Shown here piece by piece: positions 24,310 through 34,382 of a DNA stretch of 64,000 bases (position 1 is the first letter of the stretch; each line of letters starts with the position of its first letter). The notes under the pieces are model-generated. The model was given only the letters and a program-made list of their open reading frames with translations. It was not told where the DNA came from and made no database searches. The position numbers were made by a program, and so were the translations under genes. The DNA comes from Bacteroidota bacterium. Its GTDB lineage: Bacteria > Bacteroidota > Bacteroidia > CAIKAF01. The stretch covers positions 1 to 64,000 of the forward strand of contig VGMT01000012.1 in assembly GCA_016866335.1 (NCBI GenBank), given 5' to 3'.

Positions 24310-26928
24310 GTGGCAACAGCACCGCAGGAAACACCATTGATGAAGCAGTATTATGAGGTAAAGGCAGCCCATCCAGATGCCCTTTTGCTGTTCCGTGTAG
24401 GTGATTTTTACGAAACTTTTAGCGAAGATGCCATTAAAGCTTCAAAGGTGTTGGGCATTACCCTAACAAAGCGAAAAAACGGGGGAGCTGCCACGGTTGA
24501 ATTGGCTGGATTTCCTTACCATTCGCTGGACGCCTATTTGCCTCGCTTGGTGCGTGCCGGATTGCGGGTGGCTATTTGCGAACAACTTGAAGACCCCAAA
24601 TTGGTTAAGGGCATAGTGAAACGAGGCGTAACCGAACTGATAACCCCGGGCTTAACACTAAACGAAAAAGTACTGGACTCGGGCAGTGCTCATTTTTTGG
24701 CTTGTGTAGGAACCGAACACCAAGGCCAGTCGGGTTTGGCATTTCTGGATATTTCGACCGGCAATTTTTTTGCAGGGCAGGGCGATGCGGCCTTCTTGAA
24801 GCAAATGATTTCGGCTTTTCAACCCCGTGAAATTCTTTTGCCCCGTGGCCGAATGGATTGGGGCAGGTCTATGTGGGCAAACACCTATTTGTACCCGCTC
24901 GAGGAGTATGTGTTTCAATCTGGTTTTTGCGAAGAAAAAATACAGCGCCAATTTGGAGTGGCCAGTGTTAAGGGTTTTGGCTTAGAAAATTTGCCTTTGG
25001 CAAGCATTTCGTCGGGAGTGATTTTGCATTATCTTGAGCAATCCAGGCACCAAAACCTGCCTCACATAAACACCATACAACGGCTGAATCAATCGGCCTA
25101 CGTTTGGATGGACGATTTTACCATCCGCAATTTGGAACTGGTGCAATCGGTGGCACCTGGAGGCAGATCTTTGTTTCAGGTGATGGACCACTGTGTAAGC
25201 CCCATGGGCTCGCGCCTGCTGCAGCGTTGGCTGCTGATGCCCTTGCGCAACAAAACCGAGATTGAACAGCGCTGGAACATGGTGGGAGCCCTCATTGCCG
25301 AGCCCCAACGCATTGAAGTTTGGAAAAACGAACTAAAGCAGGCCGGCGACTTGGAACGCATTGTGGGGCGTTTGGCCACCCTAAGGTTGTCGCCCCGCGA
25401 AATGCCGCGCTTAGCTCAGGCATTGGAAACCGCCCAGGCCCTTGCCGACGACGTACACAGCAAAGGTCCAGAAGCCTTTGTTTCATGGGCACAAAACCTG
25501 CCCGAAGTGGGAACCCTGGCCGATACCTTGCGCCGCGATTTTGAAGAAGAACCCGCAGTTCAGGCCGGGAAAGGCCCTATTTTTAGTGCCGGCTACCATG
25601 CCGAACTCGATGAATACAGGCAGTTGGCCTATTCTGGAAAAGATGTTCTGCTGAACATCCAACAGCGCGAAATAGAAGCCACCGGAATTGGTTCATTAAA
25701 AATAGGCTTCAACCAGGTGTTTGGTTATTACCTTGAGGTAACCCATGCCCATAAAGAGAAGGTTCCTGATTCTTGGATTCGCAAGCAAACCTTAGTGAAT
25801 GCTGAACGCTACATTACGCCCGAATTAAAAACCTACGAAGAGAAAATTTTAGGCGCCGAAGAAAAAATCGTTGGTTTAGAAAGCCAACTGTACCAATCGT
25901 ATTTAACGGCTTTGCACCCGATTATTCCGAAATTGCAACAGGTGGCCCAGGCCTTGGCCATGGCCGATGTGCTTCTGAATTTTGCCCAATTGGCTTTAGA
26001 AAGAGGCTACCGCCGCCCCGAATGGGCCGAAAACCACAGCATAACTTTGGTTGACGGAAGGCATCCGGTAATAGAGCAAGGGCTACCACCGGGCGAAAAA
26101 TACATACCCAACAGCGTTCATTTGGACGGGGAACAGCAGCAAATACTAATTATAACCGGACCCAATATGGCGGGTAAAAGTGCCTTGCTTCGGCAAACGG
26201 CTCTAACCGTTATCCTAGCACAGGCGGGGTCTTTTGTGCCCGCCGTTCAGGCCCGACTGGGAATGACCGACCGCATTTTTACTCGGGTAGGAGCCAGCGA
26301 TAACCTAAGCCAAGGGGAATCGACGTTTATGGTGGAAATGAACGAAACCGCCGCCATTATGAACAACCTGAGCGACAGCAGTTTGGTCTTGTTGGATGAA
26401 ATTGGCCGGGGTACCAGTACCTACGATGGCATTTCCATTGCTTGGAGTTTGGTGGAATATTTGCACAACTACCCAGGGGGAAAAGCCAAAACCCTGTTTG
26501 CTACGCATTACCACGAACTAAACGAATTGCAAGGGCAGCTGCCTAGGGTAAAAAACTACCATGTTTCCATTCAAGAAAAAGAGGGCAAGGTGGTGTTTTT
26601 GCGCAAATTGCTGCCGGGTGGCAGCGAACACAGTTTTGGCATTCATGTAGCAAAAATGGCCGGCATGCCCCTGACAGTGGTTCGAAGAGCCGAAAAAATA
26701 CTGTCAGAATTGGAATCCAGCCGAAAAAAAGACAAACCAACCGAGAAAATGGAGGCCGAAAAAAGCATGCAGCTCAGCTTTTTTCAATTGGACGATCCGG
26801 CCTTGGAGTCCATACGCGATGAGTTGGAAACGCTGGATGTTGACAACCTAACCCCCGTTCAGGCCCTACTAAAACTAAACGAAATAAAGCGAATGGTGGG
26901 CTTAGAGAAAAAAACAGGGCGAAAATAA
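24310..26928 (+). CDS. mutS: DNA mismatch repair protein MutS
   Basis: An 872-residue mismatch sensor that binds mispairs and recruits MutL. The mismatch-binding phenylalanine motif is FRVGDFYETF. The ATPase has GPNMAGKS (Walker A, ~617-624), STFMVEMNE, LVLLDEIGRGTSTYDG (Walker B and signature) and ATHYHEL. Connector, core, clamp and C-terminal helix-turn-helix parts are all in order. GTG 24310 is preferred as start because a promoter covers the earlier GTG at 24283; ATG 24340 (MKQYYEVK) is a third option. It is of normal length with no defect. Confidence 0.96.
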   Translation: MATAPQETPLMKQYYEVKAAHPDALLLFRVGDFYETFSEDAIKASKVLGITLTKRKNGGAATVELAGFPYHSLDAYLPRLVRAGLRVAICEQLEDPKLVKGIVKRGVTELITPGLTLNEKVLDSGSAHFLACVGTEHQGQSGLAFLDISTGNFFAGQGDAAFLKQMISAFQPREILLPRGRMDWGRSMWANTYLYPLEEYVFQSGFCEEKIQRQFGVASVKGFGLENLPLASISSGVILHYLEQSRHQNLPHINTIQRLNQSAYVWMDDFTIRNLELVQSVAPGGRSLFQVMDHCVSPMGSRLLQRWLLMPLRNKTEIEQRWNMVGALIAEPQRIEVWKNELKQAGDLERIVGRLATLRLSPREMPRLAQALETAQALADDVHSKGPEAFVSWAQNLPEVGTLADTLRRDFEEEPAVQAGKGPIFSAGYHAELDEYRQLAYSGKDVLLNIQQREIEATGIGSLKIGFNQVFGYYLEVTHAHKEKVPDSWIRKQTLVNAERYITPELKTYEEKILGAEEKIVGLESQLYQSYLTALHPIIPKLQQVAQALAMADVLLNFAQLALERGYRRPEWAENHSITLVDGRHPVIEQGLPPGEKYIPNSVHLDGEQQQILIITGPNMAGKSALLRQTALTVILAQAGSFVPAVQARLGMTDRIFTRVGASDNLSQGESTFMVEMNETAAIMNNLSDSSLVLLDEIGRGTSTYDGISIAWSLVEYLHNYPGGKAKTLFATHYHELNELQGQLPRVKNYHVSIQEKEGKVVFLRKLLPGGSEHSFGIHVAKMAGMPLTVVRRAEKILSELESSRKKDKPTEKMEAEKSMQLSFFQLDDPALESIRDELETLDVDNLTPVQALLKLNEIKRMVGLEKKTGRK

Positions 26929-26959
26929 TTTGCGAAAACAGAAAATCAATGTAAATTTG
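26929..26959 (+). promoter_or_regulatory. tRNA-Gly promoter
   Basis: TTTG (26929-26932), exactly 19 bp, then TAAATTTG (26952-26959), a perfect match to the Bacteroidota sigma-A consensus. It overlaps the mutS stop region and ends 11 bp before the tRNA. Confidence 0.8.
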
Positions 26960-26970
26960 CCTCCCATTCT

Positions 26971-27046
<76 letters not shown>

Positions 27047-27074
27047 AAGCCTCGACACGGGTCGGGGCTTTTTT
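27047..27074 (+). terminator. Terminator after tRNA-Gly
   Basis: AAGCCTCGAC and GTCGGGGCTT form a stem followed by a run of T. Confidence 0.8.
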
Positions 27075-27100
27075 CTTTTATGGCGTTGGGCATTCGGGTT

Positions 27101-27246
27101 GGCCGCGCCCCCGATTGAGGCGGCAGGCGGCAAGGCGGCGGGCCACAGGCCTGCGCTGAGGAGGCGACCTTGGGAGCCACCGCAAGCGCCTAGGCCTGTT
27201 GCCTGCCGCGCGGCCGACTACAGCCGAAAGCGGGATAAGGCGCCCA
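27101..27246 (-). repeat. Hairpin element R4
   Basis: Minus-strand copy with the core GGAGGCGACCTTGGGAGCC. Its arms GGCGGCGGGCCACAGGCCT and AGGCCTGTTGCCTGCCGC are largely complementary. It lies between tRNA-Gly and the convergent kynureninase. Confidence 0.85.
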
Positions 27247-27261
27247 AAAAAAGAAATCAAA

Positions 27262-28548
27262 TTACATGCTAAGCCCTTGTCGGACCAAATCGAGGAAGGT
27301 CCAAACCTCTAGATGCGTGTTGTAGAGCGGCACCGGGGCGATACGCACCACATTGGGCTCGCGCCAATCGGCGACTACTCCGGCTTGGCTTAGCCAATCG
27401 AAAAAGCGTTTGCCGCGGCCCGGAAACACCAAGCTGGACTGACAACCGCGGTCGGATATGGATTCTGGTGTTAAGCAATCTAGGCTGCCCGCGGGCAATT
27501 CCTGCTGCAGCGCCCGGTACCCTTGAAGAAAAAACCGCACCAAACTTTCGCGCTTGGCGTGCAATCGGTCCTGACCTGCCTCGGCAAACAAAGCCAACGA
27601 AGCGCGCTGAGCCGCCATGTTCATAACCGGGGCGTTGCTGTGCTGCCAAGCCTCGGCGGTTTGGGCAGCCTGCATGTGCCGACCCATTAAAAAACGAGTC
27701 TCAGGCCTATGCCCCCACCAGCCTTCCAAGCGCGGAATGTCGGATTTTCCCAGGTGTTTTTCGTGCACAAAAATGCCTGCCGTAGCTCCGGGCCCACTGT
27801 TCAAGTACTTGTACGAGCACCAGGCAGCGAAATCAATATCCCAGTCGTGCAGTGACAGCGGCACGTTGCCAATGGCATGGGCCAGATCGGTTCCCATGCA
27901 GGCGCCAACGCCATGGGCTGCTTTGGCGATGCTTTTAAGGTCGAAAAATTGGCCGGTTAGGTAGTTTACTCCCCCCAACATGACCAAGGCCAGGGAAGAA
28001 CCCAAATTTTCGATTTGAGCCAGAATATCTTCGGTGCGCAGGGTGTGTTCGCCTGGGCGGGGATGCAATTCCACTACAGCTTGGGCCGGGTCAAAACCAT
28101 GCCAACGGGCTTGAGAATCAAGCGCGTAAACGTCGCTGGGAAAGCTGCTGCCCTCGCAAAGGATTTTATAACGCGAGGAACTGGGCCGATAAAACGAGGC
28201 CAGCAGAAAATGAAGGTTTGCGGTAAGGCTGCCCATGGCGACCAGCTCTTGGGTCTGGGCGCCGAGCAAAGGGGCTAGCCAGTCTGAAAACGGTTCGTGG
28301 AAAGACACCCAGGGCTGTGGGCCTTCAAAATGCCCTTCAACCCCATACCGGCTCCAGGTATCAAGTTCTTGCATCAAACTTTCGCGGGCCGCCAAAGGCA
28401 TAAGGCCCAGCGAATTTCCAGTAAAATATAGGGTGTTGGACTCGTGCAGTTTCGGATAAGCAAAACGGGAACGAAAGGAAGCAAGAGGATCGGCCTGATC
28501 ATGGTGCAGGGCGTCCTGTTTCAGCAAAGCAAAGGGAGATGGACTCAT
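27262..28548 (-). CDS. kynU: Kynureninase
   Basis: A 428-residue PLP enzyme that cleaves kynurenine or 3-hydroxykynurenine to anthranilate or 3-hydroxyanthranilate plus alanine, in tryptophan breakdown or de novo NAD synthesis. Seen: YFTGNSLGLMP near the N-terminus, GEGSSFPSD-like CEGSSFPSDVYAL, GTDLAHAIGNVPLSLHDWDIDFA, and the PLP lysine K247 in CSYKYLNSGPG. It is full length for the family. Its ATG overlaps the stop of the upstream secreted protein (ATGA). No other kynurenine-pathway gene is present in the window. Confidence 0.94.
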   Translation of the reverse strand: MSPSPFALLKQDALHHDQADPLASFRSRFAYPKLHESNTLYFTGNSLGLMPLAARESLMQELDTWSRYGVEGHFEGPQPWVSFHEPFSDWLAPLLGAQTQELVAMGSLTANLHFLLASFYRPSSSRYKILCEGSSFPSDVYALDSQARWHGFDPAQAVVELHPRPGEHTLRTEDILAQIENLGSSLALVMLGGVNYLTGQFFDLKSIAKAAHGVGACMGTDLAHAIGNVPLSLHDWDIDFAAWCSYKYLNSGPGATAGIFVHEKHLGKSDIPRLEGWWGHRPETRFLMGRHMQAAQTAEAWQHSNAPVMNMAAQRASLALFAEAGQDRLHAKRESLVRFFLQGYRALQQELPAGSLDCLTPESISDRGCQSSLVFPGRGKRFFDWLSQAGVVADWREPNVVRIAPVPLYNTHLEVWTFLDLVRQGLSM

Positions 28549-29228
28549 TGAATAAAATAGTAGCGAACAACCATTCCGGTAGCAATGGCAGGAACAGCGG
28601 TAATTAAGGCGTTGCGGAGTTTTCGTTTGCCGGCTTGAAGGCGGTAGCCCTCTTGGAAAAGGGTGTCGTTCACAAAGGCTGCGTCTTCAGGACCAATGGC
28701 CTGAATGCCGGGCGGCAGTGTGTCGGCCGAATAGGGGCCAAACATATTTCCGGGACCGTGTTCCAGAACCCGTTCGGCCTTTGGAGGCATGTAGGCCTGA
28801 CCAACCATAAACAAAAGGGCCGGGCCAGGCGCCCAGAAATAATTCAAAAGGAGAGAAGCCGAGCCAAACAACCCCCCGCCAATGTAAGAATACACCGATT
28901 CATAGTGCCGGCGGGCAGAACGGCGGCCGTACACAAAAGCCCTGATTTCGGCTTCGCTCAATTCGTAGCCCCGAAGTGTGGTGTCTTGCCGGTACACCAC
29001 CTGCTCGCCTTTTGAATCGGTAAACGAAAAAACGGAGTAGGCGGGTATGGCCTTGATGGGGCCTTTGCCTGATTTTTTTTGGTAATAAAGTACGCCTGCT
29101 GAGGGCTTAAACTCTAAAAATCCTGCTTGGATTTCGCGTCCATTCATGCGCAGGATTTGGCCCTGAGAAAAAAGAACAGAAGCTGGAACCAGGCCAATAA
29201 TGAATAGAAATAGAAAGAATGAGCGCAT
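28545..29228 (-). CDS. Secreted or membrane protein of unknown function
   Basis: A 227-residue protein with a signal peptide (~1-22). A beta-rich segment follows (ILRMNGREIQAGFLEFKPS, then VFSFTDSKGEQVVYRQD), then a hydrophobic stretch (SYIGGGLFGSASLLLNYF) and a C-terminal hydrophobic tail (NALITAVPAIATGMVVRYYF). I do not recognise a family. Its stop overlaps the kynU start by 4 bp, so it shares that transcript, but a functional link is not evident. Confidence 0.7.
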   Translation of the reverse strand: MRSFFLFLFIIGLVPASVLFSQGQILRMNGREIQAGFLEFKPSAGVLYYQKKSGKGPIKAIPAYSVFSFTDSKGEQVVYRQDTTLRGYELSEAEIRAFVYGRRSARRHYESVYSYIGGGLFGSASLLLNYFWAPGPALLFMVGQAYMPPKAERVLEHGPGNMFGPYSADTLPPGIQAIGPEDAAFVNDTLFQEGYRLQAGKRKLRNALITAVPAIATGMVVRYYFIQ

Positions 29229-29285
29229 GATACAAAAAGGTTAAAGCTAAGACGCAGAACCGCGTTTTCCACCAACAAATATGTT

Positions 29286-29293
29286 TAATTTTG
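29286..29293 (+). promoter_or_regulatory. -7 box of gcvP
   Basis: TAATTTTG fits TAnnTTTG; a weak TTTT lies 17 bp upstream. It leaves a 28-base leader before ATG 29322. Confidence 0.4.
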
Positions 29294-29321
29294 CGTTCAT
29301 TAAAAACATATTGTCAATTGT

Positions 29322-32192
29322 ATGCCGAACGCCACCTTTGTTGACCGACATTTAGGCCCCGATTCTGGGGAATTGCAAAGCATGTTAAAAGCCGTTCAAG
29401 CGGCTGATTTAGAGGGGCTTGTGTCAGAGGTCGTGCCTCCGGCCATTCGCTTGAAAAAGAAATTGGAATTAGATCTTCCACTGACCGAGGCTGAGTACCT
29501 TGGTCATGCACGTGAATTGGCAAGCCAGAACGTGGTGGCCAGAAATTTTTTAGGGCAGGGTTACTACAATAGCTACACTCCATCGCCCATTTTGAGGAAT
29601 ATTTTTGAAAACCCGGGGTGGTACACGGCCTATACTCCGTATCAGGCCGAAATTGCTCAGGGCCGCATGCAAGCCATTTTGAATTACCAAACCATGGTAA
29701 TGGATTTGACGGGCATGGATTTGGCCAATGCTTCGTTGTTGGACGAAGCCACGGCAGCAGCTGAGGCCATGTCGATGGTTTTAGGGCTGCGCAGCCGAGA
29801 CCAAGTGAAGGCCGAGGCCATGAAGTTTTTTGTGAGCGATACCGTGTATGCCCAAACCTACGATGTGCTTTTGACACGTAGCCAACCTTTGGGCATTGAA
29901 TTGGTGGTGGGACCGGTTTCAGAATTCACACCAAGTCCTGAATATTTTGGAGCCTTATTTTGCTACCCCGATACGTGGGGAAGCGTAGGGCGTTTTGCCG
30001 AGTTGGCAAAAGCCTGTGCCGAGCAATCGGTTAAGGTTGTGGTAAGCGCCGATTTGTTGGCCTTGACATTGCTTACGCCTCCCGGAGAATGGGGCGCCGA
30101 TGTAGTGGTGGGAAATTCCCAGCGCTTTGGCGTACCCATGGGATTTGGGGGTCCGCATGCGGCGTTTTTTGCCTGCCGAAAAGAATATTCGCGCCAAATT
30201 CCAGGGCGTATCATTGGGGTTACCGTAGATGCTCAAGGAAAACCGGCTCTGCGTATGGCCTTGCAAACGCGCGAGCAGCACATTCGCCGCGATAAAGCCA
30301 CCTCAAACATTTGTACGGCTCAAGCCCTGCTGGCTATTATGGCTGGAATGTATGCCGTGTACCACGGCGCCGAAGGGCTTAAAGCCATTGCCCATGAATC
30401 GGCAAGCAAGGCTGCTGTGCTAGGAAACGCCCTTGAAGGCCTGGGTTATACCCTAATGGGTGGGCCCCGTTTCGACACCTTGGCTGTGGTAGCCGATGCT
30501 AAAACAGAACAGGTTTTTCATCAATGCCGGGAACAAGCCATTAACATTTACCGCCACAGCAACGGATACCTAACTGTTTCGGTTGATGAAACCACGGGCA
30601 CCGAAGATTTGAACGCCCTGATTCATGTGTTTGCTGAAGTGGCTGGGTTGGCGGCTCCTGTTTTAACCAACAGGTCTTTTCAGAACGTTGACCTATCTAT
30701 TCCCGAAGATTTGCGGAGAAGTTCAGAATTCTTAGCCCACCCTGTATTTAGACAGCACCGTTCTGAATCCGAATTGATGCGCTACATCAAGCAGCTTGAA
30801 CGGAAAGACATTGCCTTAAACTTCAGCATGATTGCTTTGGGTTCTTGCACCATGAAGTTGAACGCAGCATCGGAGCTGATGCCATTGAGTTGGCGCGAAT
30901 TTCAGGCCATTCACCCCTTTGCCCCAGCAGAACAAACCCAAGGATATCAGGCCATGATTGACAAATTGGCCACGGATTTGGCCGAAATTACAGGTTTTGA
31001 TGAGGTTTCATTGCAACCCAACAGCGGGGCACAAGGAGAATACGCAGGGTTAATGGTGATTCGGGCCTATCATTTGAGCCGAGGCGATGAACAACGAAAA
31101 GTAGCATTGATACCTTCTTCGGCCCATGGCACCAATCCGGCCTCGGCGGTGATGGCCGGCATGAATGTGGTGGTGGTGGCCTGCGACGAAAAAGGCAACA
31201 TTGACCTTGCCGATTTGCGTGCCAAAGCCGAAAAACACAGCCATGAACTATCTTGCCTAATGATTACCTATCCATCAACCCACGGGGTTTTTGAAGAAGG
31301 GGTTATTGAAGTAACAAAAATCATTCACCAGCACGGTGGGCAAGTGTACATGGACGGAGCCAACATGAATGCCCAGGTAGGATTAACCTCGCCAGCCAAC
31401 ATTGGCGCCGATGTTTGCCACCTGAATTTACACAAAACCTTCGCTATTCCGCATGGCGGTGGCGGCCCTGGAATGGGTCCCATTGGGGTAAAAGCGCACT
31501 TAGCGCCCTTTTTGCCCGGCCACCACGAACGCCGTGTAGGCGGAGAGCAAGCCATTCCGGCGGTGTCGGCGGCACCTTGGGGAAGCACCTTGATTTTGTT
31601 GATTTCGTATGGGTACATTCGGATGCTAGGTGCTGAGGGGCTTACTCGCTCAACTCAGGTTGCCATATTAAATGCCAACTACATGAAAGCCGTTTTGGAG
31701 CCGCACTACCCGGTGCTGTACAGCGCTGATAACGGCAGGGTTGCCCACGAATTTATTTTGGATTGCCGTGGGTTTAAAAAGGCAGGAATTGAAGTGGTTG
31801 ATATTGCCAAACGCTTGATGGATTATGGATTTCACGCCCCTACGGTAAGTTTCCCTGTGGCCGGCACCTTAATGATTGAACCTACCGAGAGCGAAAGCAT
31901 GGAAGAAATGCAGCGGTTCTGTGATGCCCTGATTCAAATTCGGCAGGAAATCAAAGAAATCGAATTGGTATTGGCCGACCCACAAGACAACGTACTGAAG
32001 CACGCTCCCCACACCTCGGCTGTTGCAACTCAAGACGAATGGACACGTCCTTACAGCCGCAGAAAAGCCGTGTTCCCCTTGCGCTATGTGGAAGAAAATA
32101 AATTTTGGCCCCCCGTAAGCCGGGTGGACGATGCCCACGGAGATCGTAATTTGGTTTGTTCCTGTTTGCCGATGGAGGCATATATGGAATAG
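29322..32192 (+). CDS. gcvP: Glycine dehydrogenase (decarboxylating), P-protein
   Basis: A 956-residue single-chain P-protein of the glycine cleavage system. It decarboxylates glycine through PLP and passes the aminomethyl group to the lipoyl H-protein. Both halves are present. The N-terminal half has FIGxGYYNSYTPSPILRN-like FLGQGYYNSYTPSPI, and the C-terminal half has the PLP lysine K705 in NLHKTFAIPHGGGGPG. It is full length. It stands alone; gcvT and gcvH are not nearby. Its TAG stop begins a diverged copy of the TAGAGAYGC palindrome. Confidence 0.97.
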   Translation: MPNATFVDRHLGPDSGELQSMLKAVQAADLEGLVSEVVPPAIRLKKKLELDLPLTEAEYLGHARELASQNVVARNFLGQGYYNSYTPSPILRNIFENPGWYTAYTPYQAEIAQGRMQAILNYQTMVMDLTGMDLANASLLDEATAAAEAMSMVLGLRSRDQVKAEAMKFFVSDTVYAQTYDVLLTRSQPLGIELVVGPVSEFTPSPEYFGALFCYPDTWGSVGRFAELAKACAEQSVKVVVSADLLALTLLTPPGEWGADVVVGNSQRFGVPMGFGGPHAAFFACRKEYSRQIPGRIIGVTVDAQGKPALRMALQTREQHIRRDKATSNICTAQALLAIMAGMYAVYHGAEGLKAIAHESASKAAVLGNALEGLGYTLMGGPRFDTLAVVADAKTEQVFHQCREQAINIYRHSNGYLTVSVDETTGTEDLNALIHVFAEVAGLAAPVLTNRSFQNVDLSIPEDLRRSSEFLAHPVFRQHRSESELMRYIKQLERKDIALNFSMIALGSCTMKLNAASELMPLSWREFQAIHPFAPAEQTQGYQAMIDKLATDLAEITGFDEVSLQPNSGAQGEYAGLMVIRAYHLSRGDEQRKVALIPSSAHGTNPASAVMAGMNVVVVACDEKGNIDLADLRAKAEKHSHELSCLMITYPSTHGVFEEGVIEVTKIIHQHGGQVYMDGANMNAQVGLTSPANIGADVCHLNLHKTFAIPHGGGGPGMGPIGVKAHLAPFLPGHHERRVGGEQAIPAVSAAPWGSTLILLISYGYIRMLGAEGLTRSTQVAILNANYMKAVLEPHYPVLYSADNGRVAHEFILDCRGFKKAGIEVVDIAKRLMDYGFHAPTVSFPVAGTLMIEPTESESMEEMQRFCDALIQIRQEIKEIELVLADPQDNVLKHAPHTSAVATQDEWTRPYSRRKAVFPLRYVEENKFWPPVSRVDDAHGDRNLVCSCLPMEAYME

Positions 32193-32214
32193 AGATGCGC
32201 TATTTTGCGTTTCA
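32190..32214. repeat. Diverged TAGAGAYGC palindrome at the gcvP stop
   Basis: TAGAGATGC, 8 bp, GCGTTTCA: the same arrangement as at 10505, with wobble pairs. The first three bases are the gcvP stop codon. Confidence 0.4.
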
Positions 32215-32319
32215 AATCGCAGCATTTTAGGCTCTGAAATTTAGCTCGGAATGCACGCATGGTTGCGTATGCGGGGCCATCAACCTGGTAGTATAAAATT
32301 AGCCATTCCTAATCTAGGT

Positions 32320-32460
32320 GCGGCAGGGATTGACGAGGCTACCCCGCAAAGTTGCCGAAGCCTGGCCTGCTAGGTGCGGAGGCGACGTTAGGAGCCCCCG
32401 CAAACCAGCTGGGCCTGCCTTTCGGCAACTGCGGAGTAGCCCGGAAAGCCCGGCTGCCGC
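32320..32460 (-). repeat. Hairpin element R5
   Basis: Minus-strand copy. The ends GCGGCAG/CTGCCGC pair, GGCTAC pairs with GTAGCC, the core is GGAGGCGACGTTAGGAGCC, and the private arms AGTTGCCGAAGCC and GGCCTGCCTTTCGGCAACT match each other but no other copy. It lies between gcvP and the cry gene. Confidence 0.88.
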
Positions 32461-32520
32461 CCCCAAATCAATTATTTTTAAAATGCTGTAACCATTTCCC
32501 TTCTGGCTTGTTTCAGTAGC

Positions 32521-33822
32521 ATGAGTTCACCGCAAGGAAGCCTTCTTTGGTTTCGGACCGACCTTCGTTTGCACGACCATCCAGGGCTGGAAGCTGCAGA
32601 AATGCAGACCGGACCTTTGCTTTGTGTTTATTTTTCTGAAAATGACAACCGCCCCATGGCTCCCCTTGGATTTTCAAGACTTGGGCCTTTTCGCGCTCGG
32701 TTTATTGAGCAAGCTTTAGACGACCTAAAATCCAATTTGCAAAAAAAAGGTCAACAGCTTTTCGTTTTTTCTGAAAATCCTGCCCAGGCCATTCCAGAGC
32801 TTATGCTTCGATTTGGCCTGAAAACCTGCCGTATGGAGGAGTCAAAAGCTCCATTCGAGAAGCGCGACGAGGCAGAAGTGCGCGCACAACTGGGCAAACT
32901 TGGCTTGGAATGCGAAACATACAGTTCTCACCCCCTTCTTGCCGCCCAGCAACTTCCCTTTGAATTAAATCGCCTTCCCGATGTGTTTACTGCTTTTCGG
33001 AATAAAGTTGAGGCCCAGTTCCCTACAATTAAGGCTCATCCACCCGCCACGAATTTGCCTGCTCCTCCCCTGGGCTCTGCGGCACTCGAATCACAAGAGG
33101 TTCACCCAAAAAAGGCCATGGAATCAAATCGTATTCAGGATTTTCAGGGGGGTGAAACGGCAGGTCTTTTGCACCTATCAAATTATTTTAGCGGAAATTG
33201 GGCTTCAGAGTACAAAGAAACCCGGAATGGGCTTCAGGGTTACAGGTATTCAACCCGATTTAGTCCTTGGTTGGCCCAAGGGAATTTATCGCCCCGAAAA
33301 ATATGGACCGAATTGAAACGGTATGAGGCCAGTGTTGGGGCCAACGAAAGCACCTATTGGATTGGTTTTGAACTGCTTTGGAGGGATTATTTTTACTTTG
33401 CCATGCAGAAGTATGGGGATTCCTTTTTTAGGCTGGGGGGGATTCGGCAGCAGCCCCCTGAATGCCAGGCCGACTTGGATCGGTTTGAATCGTGGAGGTT
33501 AGGAAAAACCGGTCAGCCATTCATTGATGCCTGCATGAAAGAACTTTACCAAACGGGTTTTTTAAGCAATCGAGGCCGACAAAACGCCAGCAGTTATTTG
33601 GTTCATTACCTAAAACTGGATTGGCGTTGGGGAGCCGCTTGGTACGAAAACAGATTGATTGATTACGACCCTTGTTCCAATTACGGGAATTGGGCCTATG
33701 TAGCTGGTGTGGGGAACGACCCCCGGCCCAATCGGGTATTTAATCCGGAACGGCAAGCAGAAATGTACGACCCAGATAAAGCCTATCAAAACGCATGGAG
33801 CCAAGTATGCATATCGGAATAG
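32521..33822 (+). CDS. DASH-family cryptochrome/photolyase
   Basis: A 433-residue flavoprotein. The N-terminal antenna domain begins LLWFRTDLRLHDHPGL. The FAD domain has RFSPWLAQGNLSPRKIW, YWIGFELLWRDYFYFAMQKYG, and the DASH-like NRGRQNASSYLVHYLKLDWR and DYDPCSNYGNWAYVAGVGND. Such proteins repair UV-induced pyrimidine dimers in single-stranded DNA or act in light signalling. The last 16 bp overlap the DUF429 gene, and that gene overlaps a second photolyase gene, so the three form one light-response unit. Confidence 0.92.
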   Translation: MSSPQGSLLWFRTDLRLHDHPGLEAAEMQTGPLLCVYFSENDNRPMAPLGFSRLGPFRARFIEQALDDLKSNLQKKGQQLFVFSENPAQAIPELMLRFGLKTCRMEESKAPFEKRDEAEVRAQLGKLGLECETYSSHPLLAAQQLPFELNRLPDVFTAFRNKVEAQFPTIKAHPPATNLPAPPLGSAALESQEVHPKKAMESNRIQDFQGGETAGLLHLSNYFSGNWASEYKETRNGLQGYRYSTRFSPWLAQGNLSPRKIWTELKRYEASVGANESTYWIGFELLWRDYFYFAMQKYGDSFFRLGGIRQQPPECQADLDRFESWRLGKTGQPFIDACMKELYQTGFLSNRGRQNASSYLVHYLKLDWRWGAAWYENRLIDYDPCSNYGNWAYVAGVGNDPRPNRVFNPERQAEMYDPDKAYQNAWSQVCISE

Positions 33823-34382
33823 ATTTTGGGTCAAAATTGGCCGGGACCACAGCCCTTTGCATAGGGGTATCGGGGGAAGTCCTTCGGATATTTTCATCTG
33901 AAAAAGGGCAAGATGCCGACCTTTTCTTGAATGCCGCACTAGAGGGGCAGGCTCCGGCCACCCTTTGCATTGATGCCCCCCTTTCTCTGCCTTTGGCCTA
34001 CCGCCAACCCAATGAAAATTCGGACTTTTTTTACCGGAAAGCCGACCGGCAAGCTAAGGCCATGAGTCCGCTCTTTTTAGGGGGGCTCACCGCCCGAGCC
34101 TGCCGACTGGCCCAGCAGTGGACAAAGCAAGGATTTGTTGTTTTCGAGGGCTACCCGGGTGGTTTTATAAAAACCTTGAACCGGGTTCCGGCGTACAAAA
34201 CCACCAAATCCGAGCTTCCGGCTTTTAGGGCGTTTTTAGAAAGCACCATAGGCCAAGCGATTCCCGAGCTAAAGAGTTGGCACGAGGCCGATGCGGTACT
34301 CGCTTGGTGGATTGCCTGCCGAATCGACCGTCAACTTGCTCAGCCTATCGGCGACCCAAATGAAGGATTAATATGGATATAA
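33807..34382 (+). CDS. DUF429 family protein
   Basis: A 191-residue predicted RNase H-fold nuclease-like protein (DUF429). Seen: the opening GIDFGSKLAGTTALCIG with the first Asp, CIDAPLSLP with a second, then FEGYPGGFIKTL, and near the end WHEADAVLAWWIACRI with Glu and Asp, which together could form a metal-binding acidic set. The start at 33807 (MHIGIDFG) is preferred; 33795 would add four residues. The gene overlaps both neighbouring photolyase genes, which suggests a role in the same DNA-repair or light response, but no experiment is known to me. Confidence 0.8.
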   Translation: MHIGIDFGSKLAGTTALCIGVSGEVLRIFSSEKGQDADLFLNAALEGQAPATLCIDAPLSLPLAYRQPNENSDFFYRKADRQAKAMSPLFLGGLTARACRLAQQWTKQGFVVFEGYPGGFIKTLNRVPAYKTTKSELPAFRAFLESTIGQAIPELKSWHEADAVLAWWIACRIDRQLAQPIGDPNEGLIWI